Source: JAWPMT01 sp965267435 | GTDB lineage: Bacteria; Bacteroidota; Bacteroidia; Cytophagales; Cyclobacteriaceae | Reading direction: 5' to 3' | DNA: 64,000 nt | NCBI GenBank assembly: GCA_965267435.1 | Contig: OZ253960.1 | Span: 3,162,001 to 3,226,000, forward strand | The notes under the pieces: generated by a model | Told to the model about the DNA's origin: nothing | Databases searched by the model: none | What the model saw: the letters and a program-made list of their open reading frames with translations, nothing else | Translations under genes and position numbers: made by a program | Shown: piece after piece, positions 26,122 to 35,639 of the stretch | Position numbering within the stretch: the stretch's first letter is position 1 | Layout of the letters: each line of letters starts with the position of its first letter

Positions 26122-28500
26122 ATGAGCAATGCAACAGTAACCCACAAGAAGGTCCCATTTAGACATAAAGTAGCTTTTGGTGTTGGCATGTTGGCCAATC
26201 AGATGTTCCCTGCGGCATTAGGAATCTTCATGGCAGTTTTGGTTCAAAACCTGGGATTCCCTGGATGGATGTATGCCATCGTTTATTTTCTACCCCGCCT
26301 TTCGGATGCCCTGACGGATCCTATCATGGGTTTCATTTCAGATAACACGAAATCCAGATGGGGTCGTAGGAGGCAGTATGTGATCATAGGAGCTATAGTT
26401 ATGGGAGCCGCCTTTGCCATTATGTGGCAGCTCTCAGCATCCAATTCCTTGTATGAAAACTTCTGGTACTTCTTTGGGTGGTCCTTTGCATTTTATCTTG
26501 GCCTCACGATTTTTAGCGTGCCCTACGTGGCCATGGGCTATGAAATGAGCGACGATTTTCATGAGCGGACAAACATCATGGCAACCGCTCAACTTATAGG
26601 TCAACTGGCATGGGTGTTGGCACCATGGATTTGGGTGATCATTTACGATCCCAACCTCTTCCCACCAATAATGGAAGGAGGCGAGGTAGCAGTGCCAACC
26701 TTCGAGATAGGCACGCACCAGCTTTCCATTGGTATTGCGATATTCTTTACTTTTTGCGCCATGGTACCTGGCCTGTTTATTCCTAGCAGATCCACCTTGA
26801 ATGATGACCTCGAGCCCCTGAGTTTTAGTGGCATTGGTGACAGCTTAAACAAAATTAGAATTGGGTTTGTGCAAGCCTTCCAGTCAAAACCATTTCGTCA
26901 ATTGTGCTTCTCGACCTTTCTGGTGTACAATGCCTTTATGACGATATCAGGTTTCTCGTTCTTCATTATCGTATGGTTCCTATTTGGTGGGATCACCGGA
27001 CCTGAAGGATCGGACATCTGGCCTACATTATTTGGATCAATCGGTGCGGCCATCACCACCCTTTTTATCATTCCTGTCGTTGCTTGGATGTCGAAAAAGC
27101 TAGGCAAGAAAAAGGCGTTCATGGTTTCGCAATCCATTTCCATCTTTGGATACCTCAGTTTCCTCTTTTTGTTTGTTCCCGGAAAGCCCTGGCTCTTCCT
27201 GTTTGCTCTGCCTTTTCACTCCTTCGGAATTGGTGGCTTGTTCACGCTGATGATGAGCATGACAGCAGATGTGATTGACTTGGATGAACTTAATCATGGC
27301 GTGCGAAGAGAAGGGGTTTTTGGTGCGATTTATTGGTACATGGTGAAGTTTGGATTCGCGATTGCAGGCGGTCTGAGTGGCGTAATTCTAGTTGTCGTAG
27401 GATTTGACGGTGAGCTTTCTGTTCAGCCTCCGGGCGCAATCGATGGTTTGCGTTATTTCTTTACCGGTTTGCCTATCCTGGGTACGGCCGGGGCCCTGTT
27501 AATTATGCGCAATTACGATATCGACGAGAAGCGAGCCAATGAGATCCGAGCGGAGTTGCTAAGAATTAAGGCCACCAAGCAGCATACGGCGCCATTCATG
27601 CGCAACAAGCTTCAAACGCTTGACAAGGACTTCAAGGGTACTCCTCTCACTGACCTTTCCAATCTTGGCGATAGCGAACTGAGGGCACTGGTCTCCGCAA
27701 AGATCAATCAGGGGATCCATGGCATTTGCTTCAGTCCCTATGAAGAGGGACAACAGCCCGGCGATGTCCTGACGAAGGATCAAATCGGCAAGCGAATGGA
27801 TATTCTCGCCCCTGGTACGAAATGGGTCCGATCCTTTTCATGTACGGAGGGTAATGAGCTGATCCCTGAGGTCGCCAAAGAAAAAGGCCTGAAGACGATG
27901 GTTGGTGCATGGATCAGCCGTGACAAAGACAGAAATCAGCAAGAAATCGAGAAGTTGGTAGAGTTGGCCAAGCAAGGGCATGTCGATATCGCCGTGGTAG
28001 GAAACGAAGCATTGCTGAGAGAAGAACTGACGGAAAACGAGGTGATCAACTACCTACTGAAGGTTAAGGAGGCCCTACCCAACGATATCCCGGTTAGTTA
28101 TGTCGATGCATATCACCAGTTCATTGACCGTCCGGCACTCATGGACGCCTGCGATGTGGTGTTGGCCAATTGTTATCCCTTTTGGGAGGGAATTGACAGT
28201 GACACTGCGGCCTCTGCCGTGCAACGGATGTATGAACTGACCAAGGAGAAAGCCAACGGCAAAAAAGTAGTCATCACAGAAACCGGATGGCCAAGTAAAG
28301 GAGACAATGTAGGTGAGGCAACCCCTTCCGAAGAAAACGCCATGAAATTCTTCGTCAGCATCGAAAAATGGTCGAAAGAAGCAGGTGTTGATCTGTTCTA
28401 TTTCTCCTCTTTCGACGAACCCTGGAAAGTTGATTATGAAGGAGAAGTAGGCACGTCGTGGGGCCTGTGGGACAAAAACAAAAATCTTAAATATAGCTAA
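26122..28500 (+). CDS. GPH/MelB-type MFS symporter fused to a GH17 domain
   Basis: 792 residues. Residues 1-465 form a 12-helix MFS transporter of the glycoside-pentoside-hexuronide:cation type: VGMLANQMFPAALGIFMAVL, LSDALTDPIMG (D62 and D66, at the sodium-site Asp spacing of MelB), SRWGRRRQYVIIG, MTADVIDLDELNHGVRREGV. A linker (470-510) follows. Residues about 511-792 are a complete GH17 barrel with acid/base E629 (VVGNEA), nucleophile E720 (ITETGWPS) and FSSFDEPWK. Since MelB-type carriers have both ends in the cytosol, the glycosidase should face the cytosol and act on glucan oligosaccharides as they enter. No frameshift or gap separates the halves, so the fusion is real in this sequence. 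The closest relative in sight is the next gene. Confidence 0.9.
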   Translation: MSNATVTHKKVPFRHKVAFGVGMLANQMFPAALGIFMAVLVQNLGFPGWMYAIVYFLPRLSDALTDPIMGFISDNTKSRWGRRRQYVIIGAIVMGAAFAIMWQLSASNSLYENFWYFFGWSFAFYLGLTIFSVPYVAMGYEMSDDFHERTNIMATAQLIGQLAWVLAPWIWVIIYDPNLFPPIMEGGEVAVPTFEIGTHQLSIGIAIFFTFCAMVPGLFIPSRSTLNDDLEPLSFSGIGDSLNKIRIGFVQAFQSKPFRQLCFSTFLVYNAFMTISGFSFFIIVWFLFGGITGPEGSDIWPTLFGSIGAAITTLFIIPVVAWMSKKLGKKKAFMVSQSISIFGYLSFLFLFVPGKPWLFLFALPFHSFGIGGLFTLMMSMTADVIDLDELNHGVRREGVFGAIYWYMVKFGFAIAGGLSGVILVVVGFDGELSVQPPGAIDGLRYFFTGLPILGTAGALLIMRNYDIDEKRANEIRAELLRIKATKQHTAPFMRNKLQTLDKDFKGTPLTDLSNLGDSELRALVSAKINQGIHGICFSPYEEGQQPGDVLTKDQIGKRMDILAPGTKWVRSFSCTEGNELIPEVAKEKGLKTMVGAWISRDKDRNQQEIEKLVELAKQGHVDIAVVGNEALLREELTENEVINYLLKVKEALPNDIPVSYVDAYHQFIDRPALMDACDVVLANCYPFWEGIDSDTAASAVQRMYELTKEKANGKKVVITETGWPSKGDNVGEATPSEENAMKFFVSIEKWSKEAGVDLFYFSSFDEPWKVDYEGEVGTSWGLWDKNKNLKYS

Positions 28501-28503
28501 ATA

Positions 28504-29388
28504 ATGGGCGGAAGAGCTGAAAAACTAATGGCCTTAGCTGGCCAGGATTTCAAGGGAAAATCCAAAGAGGAATTGGCGGACTTATTCAGAAAAGCGCTCG
28601 ACGCAGGGATGCATGGACTATGCTCCAGCCCCTACGTGGAGGGGCAAAACCCCGGTGACCAGCTGACCGAAGAGCAAATCCGGCGCAGGTTGGAAATAAT
28701 GAAGCCCTACACGAAATGGGTTCGCTCATTTTCATGCACCGAAGGCAATGAACTCATTCCCAAAATCGCCAAGGAATACGGGCTCAAAACACTTGTTGGT
28801 GCCTGGTTGGGGGACGATCCCGATATCAACAAACAAGAGATCGAGGGACTGATCCAGGCGACAAAAGACGGATATGTCGACATCGCCGCAGTTGGTAACG
28901 AGGTGATGTACCGCAAAGAGTTGACCGAGGATGAGCTGCTGGAGTTTATCAATCAGGTGAAAGAGGCGATTCCAGGTACGCCCGTTGGGTACGTAGATGC
29001 CTACTACGAGTTTGCCGCTCGACCAAGAATTACCGAAGCTTGTGATGTCATCCTCGCCAACTGCTATCCCTATTGGGAAGGTTGCCATATCGACTATTCA
29101 CTCGTGTACATGAAGGACATGTACAACCAGGCGAAGCGGGCTGGCAATGGCAAGGAAGTCATCATCACGGAAACCGGGTGGCCCAGTGAAGGGACACCTT
29201 TGGAAGGCGCACAGCCGTCCGCAGAGAACTTCATGAAGTACTTCATCAACGCGCAGTTGTGGTCCGAGGAAGATGGCATCCCGATGTTCTACTTCTCGTC
29301 ATTCGACGAAGCGTGGAAAGTAGGATCGGAAGGAGACGTTGGCGCCTACTGGGGCATCTGGACGAAAGATGAGGAATTGAAATATTGA
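28504..29388 (+). CDS. Cytosolic GH17 protein, paralogue of the fused domain
   Basis: 294 residues with no signal peptide. It matches the GH17 half of the preceding fusion almost along its length: MHGLCSSPYVEGQNPGDQLT against IHGICFSPYEEGQQPGDVLT; TKWVRSFSCTEGNELIPKIA; AAVGNEVMYRKELTEDELL (acid/base E133); VIITETGWPSEG (nucleophile E223); YFSSFDEAWKVGSEG. It starts 4 bases after the fusion stop. It is probably a tandem duplication product with a cytosolic role in hydrolysis or transglycosylation of beta-1,3-oligoglucosides. A minus-strand terminator follows immediately. Confidence 0.88.
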   Translation: MGGRAEKLMALAGQDFKGKSKEELADLFRKALDAGMHGLCSSPYVEGQNPGDQLTEEQIRRRLEIMKPYTKWVRSFSCTEGNELIPKIAKEYGLKTLVGAWLGDDPDINKQEIEGLIQATKDGYVDIAAVGNEVMYRKELTEDELLEFINQVKEAIPGTPVGYVDAYYEFAARPRITEACDVILANCYPYWEGCHIDYSLVYMKDMYNQAKRAGNGKEVIITETGWPSEGTPLEGAQPSAENFMKYFINAQLWSEEDGIPMFYFSSFDEAWKVGSEGDVGAYWGIWTKDEELKY

Positions 29389-29390
29389 CG

Positions 29391-29427
29391 AAAAAGAAGC
29401 CGGTGCTGCCCGCTTAGGGTCGGCTTC
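29391..29427 (-). terminator. Minus-strand terminator between convergent genes
   Basis: Inverted repeat GAAGCCG (29396-29402) / CGGCTTC (29421-29427), which on the minus strand is followed by a T-run (AAAAA at 29391-29395). It serves the minus-strand glycosidase-like gene and lies directly after the GH17 stop. Confidence 0.7.
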
Positions 29428-29455
29428 ATTCCACCTACTTGAGCGCTGGTTGGTG

Positions 29456-30562
29456 TCATTTGGCTTCGACCAGCGTCCAGGTTTCAAGAGCTCTTTTCTC
29501 TGCTCCGTCTTCGTTGATGATGCCTGTGCTGAGCCACACCTTCCCCAAATCGCGGACTTCAGCGGGGAACGTTTCCCACAGCTCGTTATAGTCCCGGTGC
29601 GTCCACCAAATGACGTATTCATAGTCCTCCTCCCGTGCATTGGTCAATAGCGCCTCCAGGTAGTCATTTTGCTCCTCAGGATTTCCCGGAATGAAAAGAT
29701 TGGTGGACTCGATGGTCAGATCCTCCGACAAATGACCGGTTTCGGCAAAAGCAATGGGGTTGGTGATCTGTCCATGAAGAAAGTCGAAAGCCTCTTGAAA
29801 ATCCTCTTTGGTGGATAGCCCCTTGAAATAGGGGTAGAAACTAATTGCAACGAAATCGAGCGAATTGGCATAATCGACGACGTCTTCAATGAAAGCATCG
29901 GGGTCTGACACTTCCGGTCGAAACAAGTTGTGCAATGTGATTGACTCCGATATTTGGACAGCAGGAAACCGCGCCGCAATCCTGGGACGTAGGTTGTCCA
30001 TCAACTGTTTGTAACCATCCCACAAATCCCGCGCATTGATCAAGAGCTCATTGACCTCGATCGCCATGATGAGGTAATCAGGGTCCAATTGCTCAGTGAT
30101 GTACTCGAGGTGTTTGAAATAGGCATCCTCGATTGCTTCATCAACGAATGATGAATAGGACGGCACGCTACCATCATAATCGAAAGCCAAATCATCTCTG
30201 GATATATTCAAAAGGCTGACGGATACGGTCAATTGCACACCTTCAATTCTTCGCTGTGCTCTACCCAGAATATCATTGGTGAATGCGTCAGGTAATGGCT
30301 CGTCATTCATCCACGCCCGCCAGGGAATGTTTGAATCGATGTGTTCAGAATAGATATCCCCATTTTGCCCGACAAATTCGTAAGTAGCATCTACGGCCGC
30401 CAGAGAGGGTGCGTAGGGCCAGGTGGTAAATCCCATCTGAAAACTGCGGGAGTCATACTCGCTAAAAAAATCATTTTCCGGATTGGGATCATCGTCTGGT
30501 CCGCAACTCAGTATGCTAAGGATCATTCCCAAAATGATCACTGCTGTCTTGGGAGCTTCCAT
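29456..30562 (-). CDS. Lipoprotein, clan GH-A glycoside hydrolase-like (possibly GH53-related)
   Basis: 368 residues with lipobox LSILSC (about 16-21). The remainder is TIM-barrel-like: MGFTTWPYAPSLAAVDATYE, VSLLNISRDDLAFDYDGSVP, YLIMAIEVNELLINARDLWD (candidate acid/base Glu in IEVNE), LDFVAISFYPYFKGLST and PIAFAETGHLS (candidate nucleophile Glu), YVIWWTHRDYNELWETFP. These positions match clan GH-A and resemble GH53-type endo-galactanase relatives; the family is not certain. It converges on the beta-glucan operon and may serve the same uptake lifestyle without being part of that transcript. Confidence 0.65.
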   Translation of the reverse strand: MEAPKTAVIILGMILSILSCGPDDDPNPENDFFSEYDSRSFQMGFTTWPYAPSLAAVDATYEFVGQNGDIYSEHIDSNIPWRAWMNDEPLPDAFTNDILGRAQRRIEGVQLTVSVSLLNISRDDLAFDYDGSVPSYSSFVDEAIEDAYFKHLEYITEQLDPDYLIMAIEVNELLINARDLWDGYKQLMDNLRPRIAARFPAVQISESITLHNLFRPEVSDPDAFIEDVVDYANSLDFVAISFYPYFKGLSTKEDFQEAFDFLHGQITNPIAFAETGHLSEDLTIESTNLFIPGNPEEQNDYLEALLTNAREEDYEYVIWWTHRDYNELWETFPAEVRDLGKVWLSTGIINEDGAEKRALETWTLVEAK

Positions 30563-30867
30563 ATATCTTTTCGTCTATCTCTTGGTATACAGCTTTATCC
30601 TCAATCCCCCCCTTAATCTGAGAAAATCGACTCACGCATCCTTTTCATTTTTCACACAACGTGATGGCGAGTTTTTCCAAGATAGTAAGCCTCCACAAAT
30701 TCTTGCAAACCTTGTCAGAAGAGCAAGCAACTTCCGCAACCAACGGGTGGTAAAGCAAAATCGTTGGAGTCATTCTGTTGCAGAACCTAGCGACCGCTCA
30801 TCATCTACAGACACCAATTTGTCCTGTGGTGTGATCCAATCAATCTCACCTGCCGTACTCAACAGAG
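30563..30867. other. Intergenic region, no gene seen
   Basis: About 305 bases between divergently transcribed genes. It presumably holds both promoters. No hairpin, repeat or small open frame stands out. Confidence 0.5.
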
Positions 30868-31827
30868 ATGAAAAAACAGATCTCCATTCTCCTTTCGGTC
30901 GTGCTTGCAAGTACCTTGAAGACAACGGCACAGGATCACCCTTTCATGGGACAAGTATTTGAAACCCCCACGGTATTCTACCCAGGTCAAGTGTCCACGG
31001 AAATTGACAAGTTCAATACTTCGATGAGCCCTCACGGATTGACCATTTACTACACGGCAACAAGCCAGAAGCTAGGCATCACCAGCATCGCCTATCAGCG
31101 CTATCAGGACGGCAGTTACAGCGCCCCTTCCTTTGTGCCCTTTGCCAACGACCTACCCATGGCAGATGTGCAGATTTCACCTGACGGCCAGACCATGTTC
31201 TTCACAACTTTTATGGATTATGAGGGAAAACCGGAAGGCTTCAATTTCAATATTTGGACCTCGGCCCTCGTCAATGGCGTGTGGCAATCACCTGAGCCAC
31301 TGGGTAGTCCGGTAGCCTCCAAGGGCAACGAGTTTTATCCCATTACCACGGACTTGGGCACGTTGTACTTCAACTCCGACATGTCCGGTAATTCTGACCT
31401 GTATTACAGCCAATACCAAGATGGCAGATACCTGGATCCGGTGGCCCTCCCACCCAATATCAATACATCTGAGAGGGAGGCCGATGCCTTCATCGCCAGA
31501 GACGAAAGCTACCTGATTTTTGTGCGTGTAGACCAGGAGGACGGTTTCGGCAACAGTGACTTGTACATCAGCTTCCGAACTGGTGACAATACCTGGACAG
31601 ACCCAGTCAACATGGGTGAGGATGTGAACAGCAATGAGATTGACGGCAGCCCTTATGTGACACCCGATGGTGGTTACCTCATTTTCACTTCAGGGAGAAA
31701 GTTTGACAACGCAAAAAAGGAAGTGATCGGCGACTACGAGGCATTTCGGCGGCTGTCTTCCTCTTACCAGAACGGCACCTTGAACTTCTTCATCATGAGC
31801 TTTGATGCTGAGGAGTACCGAGGATAA
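30868..31827 (+). CDS. Secreted WD40-like (PD40) beta-propeller protein
   Basis: 319 residues with signal peptide (MKKQISILLSVVLASTLKTT-AQ). It contains repeated PD40 blades: ADVQISPDGQTMFFTTFMD, YPITTDLGTLYFNSDMSGNS, ADAFIARDESYLIFVRVDQE and SPYVTPDGGYLIFTSGRK. Such proteins are TolB-like propellers used as periplasmic binding modules. No catalytic residues visible. It is followed by an FtsX-type permease 120 bases on. Confidence 0.83.
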   Translation: MKKQISILLSVVLASTLKTTAQDHPFMGQVFETPTVFYPGQVSTEIDKFNTSMSPHGLTIYYTATSQKLGITSIAYQRYQDGSYSAPSFVPFANDLPMADVQISPDGQTMFFTTFMDYEGKPEGFNFNIWTSALVNGVWQSPEPLGSPVASKGNEFYPITTDLGTLYFNSDMSGNSDLYYSQYQDGRYLDPVALPPNINTSEREADAFIARDESYLIFVRVDQEDGFGNSDLYISFRTGDNTWTDPVNMGEDVNSNEIDGSPYVTPDGGYLIFTSGRKFDNAKKEVIGDYEAFRRLSSSYQNGTLNFFIMSFDAEEYRG

Positions 31828-31946
31828 AAAAGGGATTCATTTGCCAAAAGCTTAGTCGCTGATCTCGAATTTTCCCTCTCCGGATTCCGCTAATCAGCAT
31901 GTGCAAGGATGAAAGCCATCATATTTTGGTGGCAAATTCCTTTACG

Positions 31947-34376
31947 ATGACAGACCTCCGAATTGCCTTTCGAAACCTCCTGAAATATCGCCGTTATACA
32001 ATCCCTAATATATTAGGCCTTAGTGTCGCGATTGGAGCATTGATTGTGATCCTGCAGTTTCTATCGTTCGAACTCAGCTTTGACGGTTTTTACGAAAACA
32101 GGCTCTGCCGGCTGGTCAACACAAGGTACCAGGAAGGTGATCAGGTACAGAGGAGCACCGTCAGCTACTCGGCGGTGGGACCGGCGTTGGTTCAGGATCT
32201 TCCTGAAGTTATCAATCAAAGCCGACTATTCCCTTTTGGCAACGCAATCGTCAGGGCTGGCGGCAACCAAGATGCAGCCACGATCCGTCGGTGCGTGGCG
32301 GTGGAGCCCAGCTTTCTCGACATGTTTGGATATGAGCTGCTGGCGGGGGACAAGCAAACGGCACTGACCAAGCCCAACCAATTGGTGCTTACCGAAACAA
32401 CCGCCATCAGCATCTTCGGCACATCATCATGGAGCGAATTGATTGGCGCTGTGGTGAAGCTCGACAACGATCCTGATAGTTATGAAATTGTAGGGATCAT
32501 CAAGGACTTACCCGAGAACACACACCTCTCTTACAACCTTTTCCTTTCCTATGAGACGATCATTCACACCTGGGGCTTGAGCCAGGCTCGGTTCGACTGG
32601 AATATGCTCGATTTTCGACACTATGTGCAAGTACGTGAAGATGTCAGCGTCGATCAGCTCAATGCCAAGATGCAGGCTTTCAGCGACCAGTATTTCGATA
32701 ACAATGACTCGAACACCGAAGTCTTTGAACTGCAACCAATCGAAGACATCTACCTCAGCAATGACGCCATCGAATACGACATTGCAGTCCAGGGCGATCC
32801 ACAATTGGTCACCACACTTCTGAGCCTGGCCATCATCCTCTTCGTCATCAGCTGGATCAATTTTATCAACCTGAACGGCGCTCTATTACTAAGGAGAAGG
32901 CAGTCGATGGGCATACGAAAGGTGTTGGGGATCTCGAGCCAGCAAGTTTGGCGTGGTCATGCCCTTGAAATTTGTATGGTGGTCTTGCTCACGGTCATCA
33001 CGGGATTTATACTTGCTCTCGAGGCCACCTCCTTGCTGCAATCCAACGGCTTTCATCTGAAGAACCTAGCTGAGCTGCTGCATGGTGGTTACTTGCATTA
33101 TCCCCTCATGAGCGGGCTGTTGGCACTACTCGGAGCCTGCACGATGGCCACCATCGCGCTGAGCGTTCGATTCAATCTACGTCTGCGACCGTCGAAGGCA
33201 CCTGGTGGAGCTGGTGATTCAGCGGGTTTGGGGTTTCCGCTGTATCAACGCGCTCTTCTCGTCTTTCAGTTTGTACTCTCCATCATGGCTTTCTCCACAG
33301 GGTCAGTCATCTATCTTCAACAGCAGCACGTCCTGTCATCCCCACTGGGGCTGGAGCTTAACAACCGCTGGGTACTGCAACAACCCAAACTAACGCCCAG
33401 CGATAGCACCTTTAGCCTCAAACTGGCATCCTTCAAGCAGAGCATGTCTTCCATTCCGGGAATACATGATGTCGCCACCAATCAAAGGACCCCTGGCCAG
33501 CAATTACAAGCAGACTATGACGCCAGCATAGATGGGCAGAGGCAAACTCTGAGCTATCTGGTCGTGGATGAAGACTATCTGACTTTTTACGGTATCCCTC
33601 TCCTCGCTGGAAGAGCCTTTCGTGCTTCAGATGTGAAAAGAAATTTGATAGATACAAGGTTCGTGATCATCAACGAAAGGGTATTGCAGTCATTTGGCAT
33701 TGAAGATCCAGGGGATGCCATTGGTAAGCGGTTGACTATTCAAGGGTCTACCAAAGAAATCATAGGTGTGGTTGCCGACTTCAGACAGCAGTCCCTTCAG
33801 TACAGCATACAACCCACCGTCCTGATGCCCTCGATTCACGCTAACCATCAAATCGTTATTCGTTCCCAAGCGTCACCGACGCAATGGTTGAGCCAAGCGA
33901 AAGAGGCATACCTAGCGGCATTTCCCGGAAACTCCCTTGAGTACCGAAACCTTGAGGACGAGTACATCGAGCACTACCAGTCGATTGCGGATGCTAACCG
34001 AGCCTTCGGGCTCTTTACACTGCTTTCCATGTTGGTGGCTATCTTTGGTATGATGGCATTGGCATCTTTGAACCTGATAGCGAGGCTCAAAGAAATCAGT
34101 ATTCGAAAAATCCTCGGTGCCTCGGAAGGCCGTCTATTTGCGCATATGCTAAGAAAATATGCGGTTGATATGGGCATGGCAGCATGCATTGGGGCGCCAT
34201 TTGCCTTCCACTACTCCGCTCTATGGTTGGACCAGTATCAATCACATATCCCATGGTCCCCTCTCCATATTATCGTACCTGTGGTATCAATGGCGGCGAC
34301 CGCCTTCGCCATATTGTTCCTAGTAGCATACCGTAGTCTCCGCCGGAATCCGACTGAAGTGCTCAGGATGGAGTAG
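31947..34376 (+). CDS. FtsX/MacB-type ABC permease without prefix domain
   Basis: 809 residues from the ATG at 31947 (TDLRIAFRNLLKYRRYTIPN, the typical start of this family); a start at 31899 would add 16 poor residues. It has the first helix (NILGLSVAIGALIVILQFLS), MacB_PCD domain, FtsX block (RQSMGIRKVLGISSQQVWRG), a second periplasmic domain, and the last block (LKEISIRKILGASEGRLF ... RRNPTEVLRME). It differs from the permeases at 1358 and 13671 by lacking the soluble prefix and a PadR partner. Substrate unknown; no ATPase nearby. Confidence 0.88.
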   Translation: MTDLRIAFRNLLKYRRYTIPNILGLSVAIGALIVILQFLSFELSFDGFYENRLCRLVNTRYQEGDQVQRSTVSYSAVGPALVQDLPEVINQSRLFPFGNAIVRAGGNQDAATIRRCVAVEPSFLDMFGYELLAGDKQTALTKPNQLVLTETTAISIFGTSSWSELIGAVVKLDNDPDSYEIVGIIKDLPENTHLSYNLFLSYETIIHTWGLSQARFDWNMLDFRHYVQVREDVSVDQLNAKMQAFSDQYFDNNDSNTEVFELQPIEDIYLSNDAIEYDIAVQGDPQLVTTLLSLAIILFVISWINFINLNGALLLRRRQSMGIRKVLGISSQQVWRGHALEICMVVLLTVITGFILALEATSLLQSNGFHLKNLAELLHGGYLHYPLMSGLLALLGACTMATIALSVRFNLRLRPSKAPGGAGDSAGLGFPLYQRALLVFQFVLSIMAFSTGSVIYLQQQHVLSSPLGLELNNRWVLQQPKLTPSDSTFSLKLASFKQSMSSIPGIHDVATNQRTPGQQLQADYDASIDGQRQTLSYLVVDEDYLTFYGIPLLAGRAFRASDVKRNLIDTRFVIINERVLQSFGIEDPGDAIGKRLTIQGSTKEIIGVVADFRQQSLQYSIQPTVLMPSIHANHQIVIRSQASPTQWLSQAKEAYLAAFPGNSLEYRNLEDEYIEHYQSIADANRAFGLFTLLSMLVAIFGMMALASLNLIARLKEISIRKILGASEGRLFAHMLRKYAVDMGMAACIGAPFAFHYSALWLDQYQSHIPWSPLHIIVPVVSMAATAFAILFLVAYRSLRRNPTEVLRME

Positions 34377-34516
34377 CGACGACCGGCCATGCACACCAAT
34401 GCCCGAGCACCGAGTAATCGGAACGTGGGAACGGACAGGATCAGATCATATATTTCTCCGAATCGGGGAACATGCCCCACTTTGTGGCTAGATTTAGCTG
34501 ACTATCTAGCTATACC

Positions 34517-35599
34517 ATGAGCAAGATGCAACCCAGACTATCTGTCCTACTGATACTGCTGATGTCTTGTACCTACAACCCGGAGAACAAACCCTCGGCG
34601 AATGGGTCCAACGCTGACCGGGGCGTTCCCGAAAGGTTCTCGCTGGTTCCCAACGAATCCGAACAGAAAGTAGACGTGCTCCTCGACGGTCAACTATTCA
34701 CATCATACATCTACCCCTCTACCATCAAAAAACCTGTTCTATGGCCAGTGATGACTGCTGGGGGCAATGAGGTCACCCGCCAATTTCCTCTGAAGACGAA
34801 GGCTGGCGAGCGCGTGGATCACCCCCACCATGTGGGCGTCTGGCTGAACTATGGAGATGTGAATGGCCTGGATTTTTGGAACTACTCAGACGCCATTCCG
34901 GCTGAGAAAGCATCTCAATATGGCACCATCGTTCATCAAAGCGTCGAAAAGGTCCAAAGTGGCGAAGAGGGAGTGCTGGTCACAACGAGTGATTGGAACG
35001 ACCATGAGGGTAATACGCTGCTATCCGAAGTGACAACCTTCGTCTTCAAGGCGGAGGGCACCACTCGCATCATTGATCGGGAAACGACACTAACCGCCGT
35101 TGGTCAGGAGGTCACTTTCACCGATACCAAAGAGGGCATGTTTGCCATCCGCGTGACCAGCGAATTGGAGCTCCCGCGTACGGGGAAAGCGCGACTAATG
35201 GATGCGCAAGGAAATTCATCAGAGGTGGAGACTCCTGACAATTCCACGATCACAGGCAATTACTACAGTAGCGAGGGACTAACAGGATCGGACGTGTGGG
35301 GCACTCGCGCTCCATACATGCGATTGACTGGGCAGATGAACGGAGAGGAGCTTTCTATCGTGATTTTCGACCACCCTGATAATGTGGGCTACCCGACGTA
35401 CTGGCATGCACGGCCCTATGGTCTTTTTTCCGCGAATACACTTGGACAAAAGGCCTATAGCAAGGGGGAGAACGAACTCAATTTTTCATTGGCCATGGGA
35501 GCGTCCACGACCTTTCGCTATAGATTGGCGATCATCTCAGGGCCCACAAACGGGGATAACCTCGACAAGATCGCCATGGCTTTCAACTCAACGGAATAA
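34517..35599 (+). CDS. PmoA-like (DUF6807) lipoprotein
   Basis: 360 residues with lipobox LLMSC (about 17). PmoA-type signature: HPHHVGVWLNYGDVNGLDFW followed by VTFTDTKEGMFAIRVTSELE and ENELNFSLAMGASTTFRY. The HPHH and W residues recur in this family of surface or periplasmic proteins, which often lie with Gfo/Idh oxidoreductases in carbohydrate loci. Next gene begins 40 bases on and probably shares the transcript. Confidence 0.85.
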   Translation: MSKMQPRLSVLLILLMSCTYNPENKPSANGSNADRGVPERFSLVPNESEQKVDVLLDGQLFTSYIYPSTIKKPVLWPVMTAGGNEVTRQFPLKTKAGERVDHPHHVGVWLNYGDVNGLDFWNYSDAIPAEKASQYGTIVHQSVEKVQSGEEGVLVTTSDWNDHEGNTLLSEVTTFVFKAEGTTRIIDRETTLTAVGQEVTFTDTKEGMFAIRVTSELELPRTGKARLMDAQGNSSEVETPDNSTITGNYYSSEGLTGSDVWGTRAPYMRLTGQMNGEELSIVIFDHPDNVGYPTYWHARPYGLFSANTLGQKAYSKGENELNFSLAMGASTTFRYRLAIISGPTNGDNLDKIAMAFNSTE

Positions 35600-35639
35600 A
35601 CATCAGACATATACCTTCTCTACCAAATAATTTAAAGCA

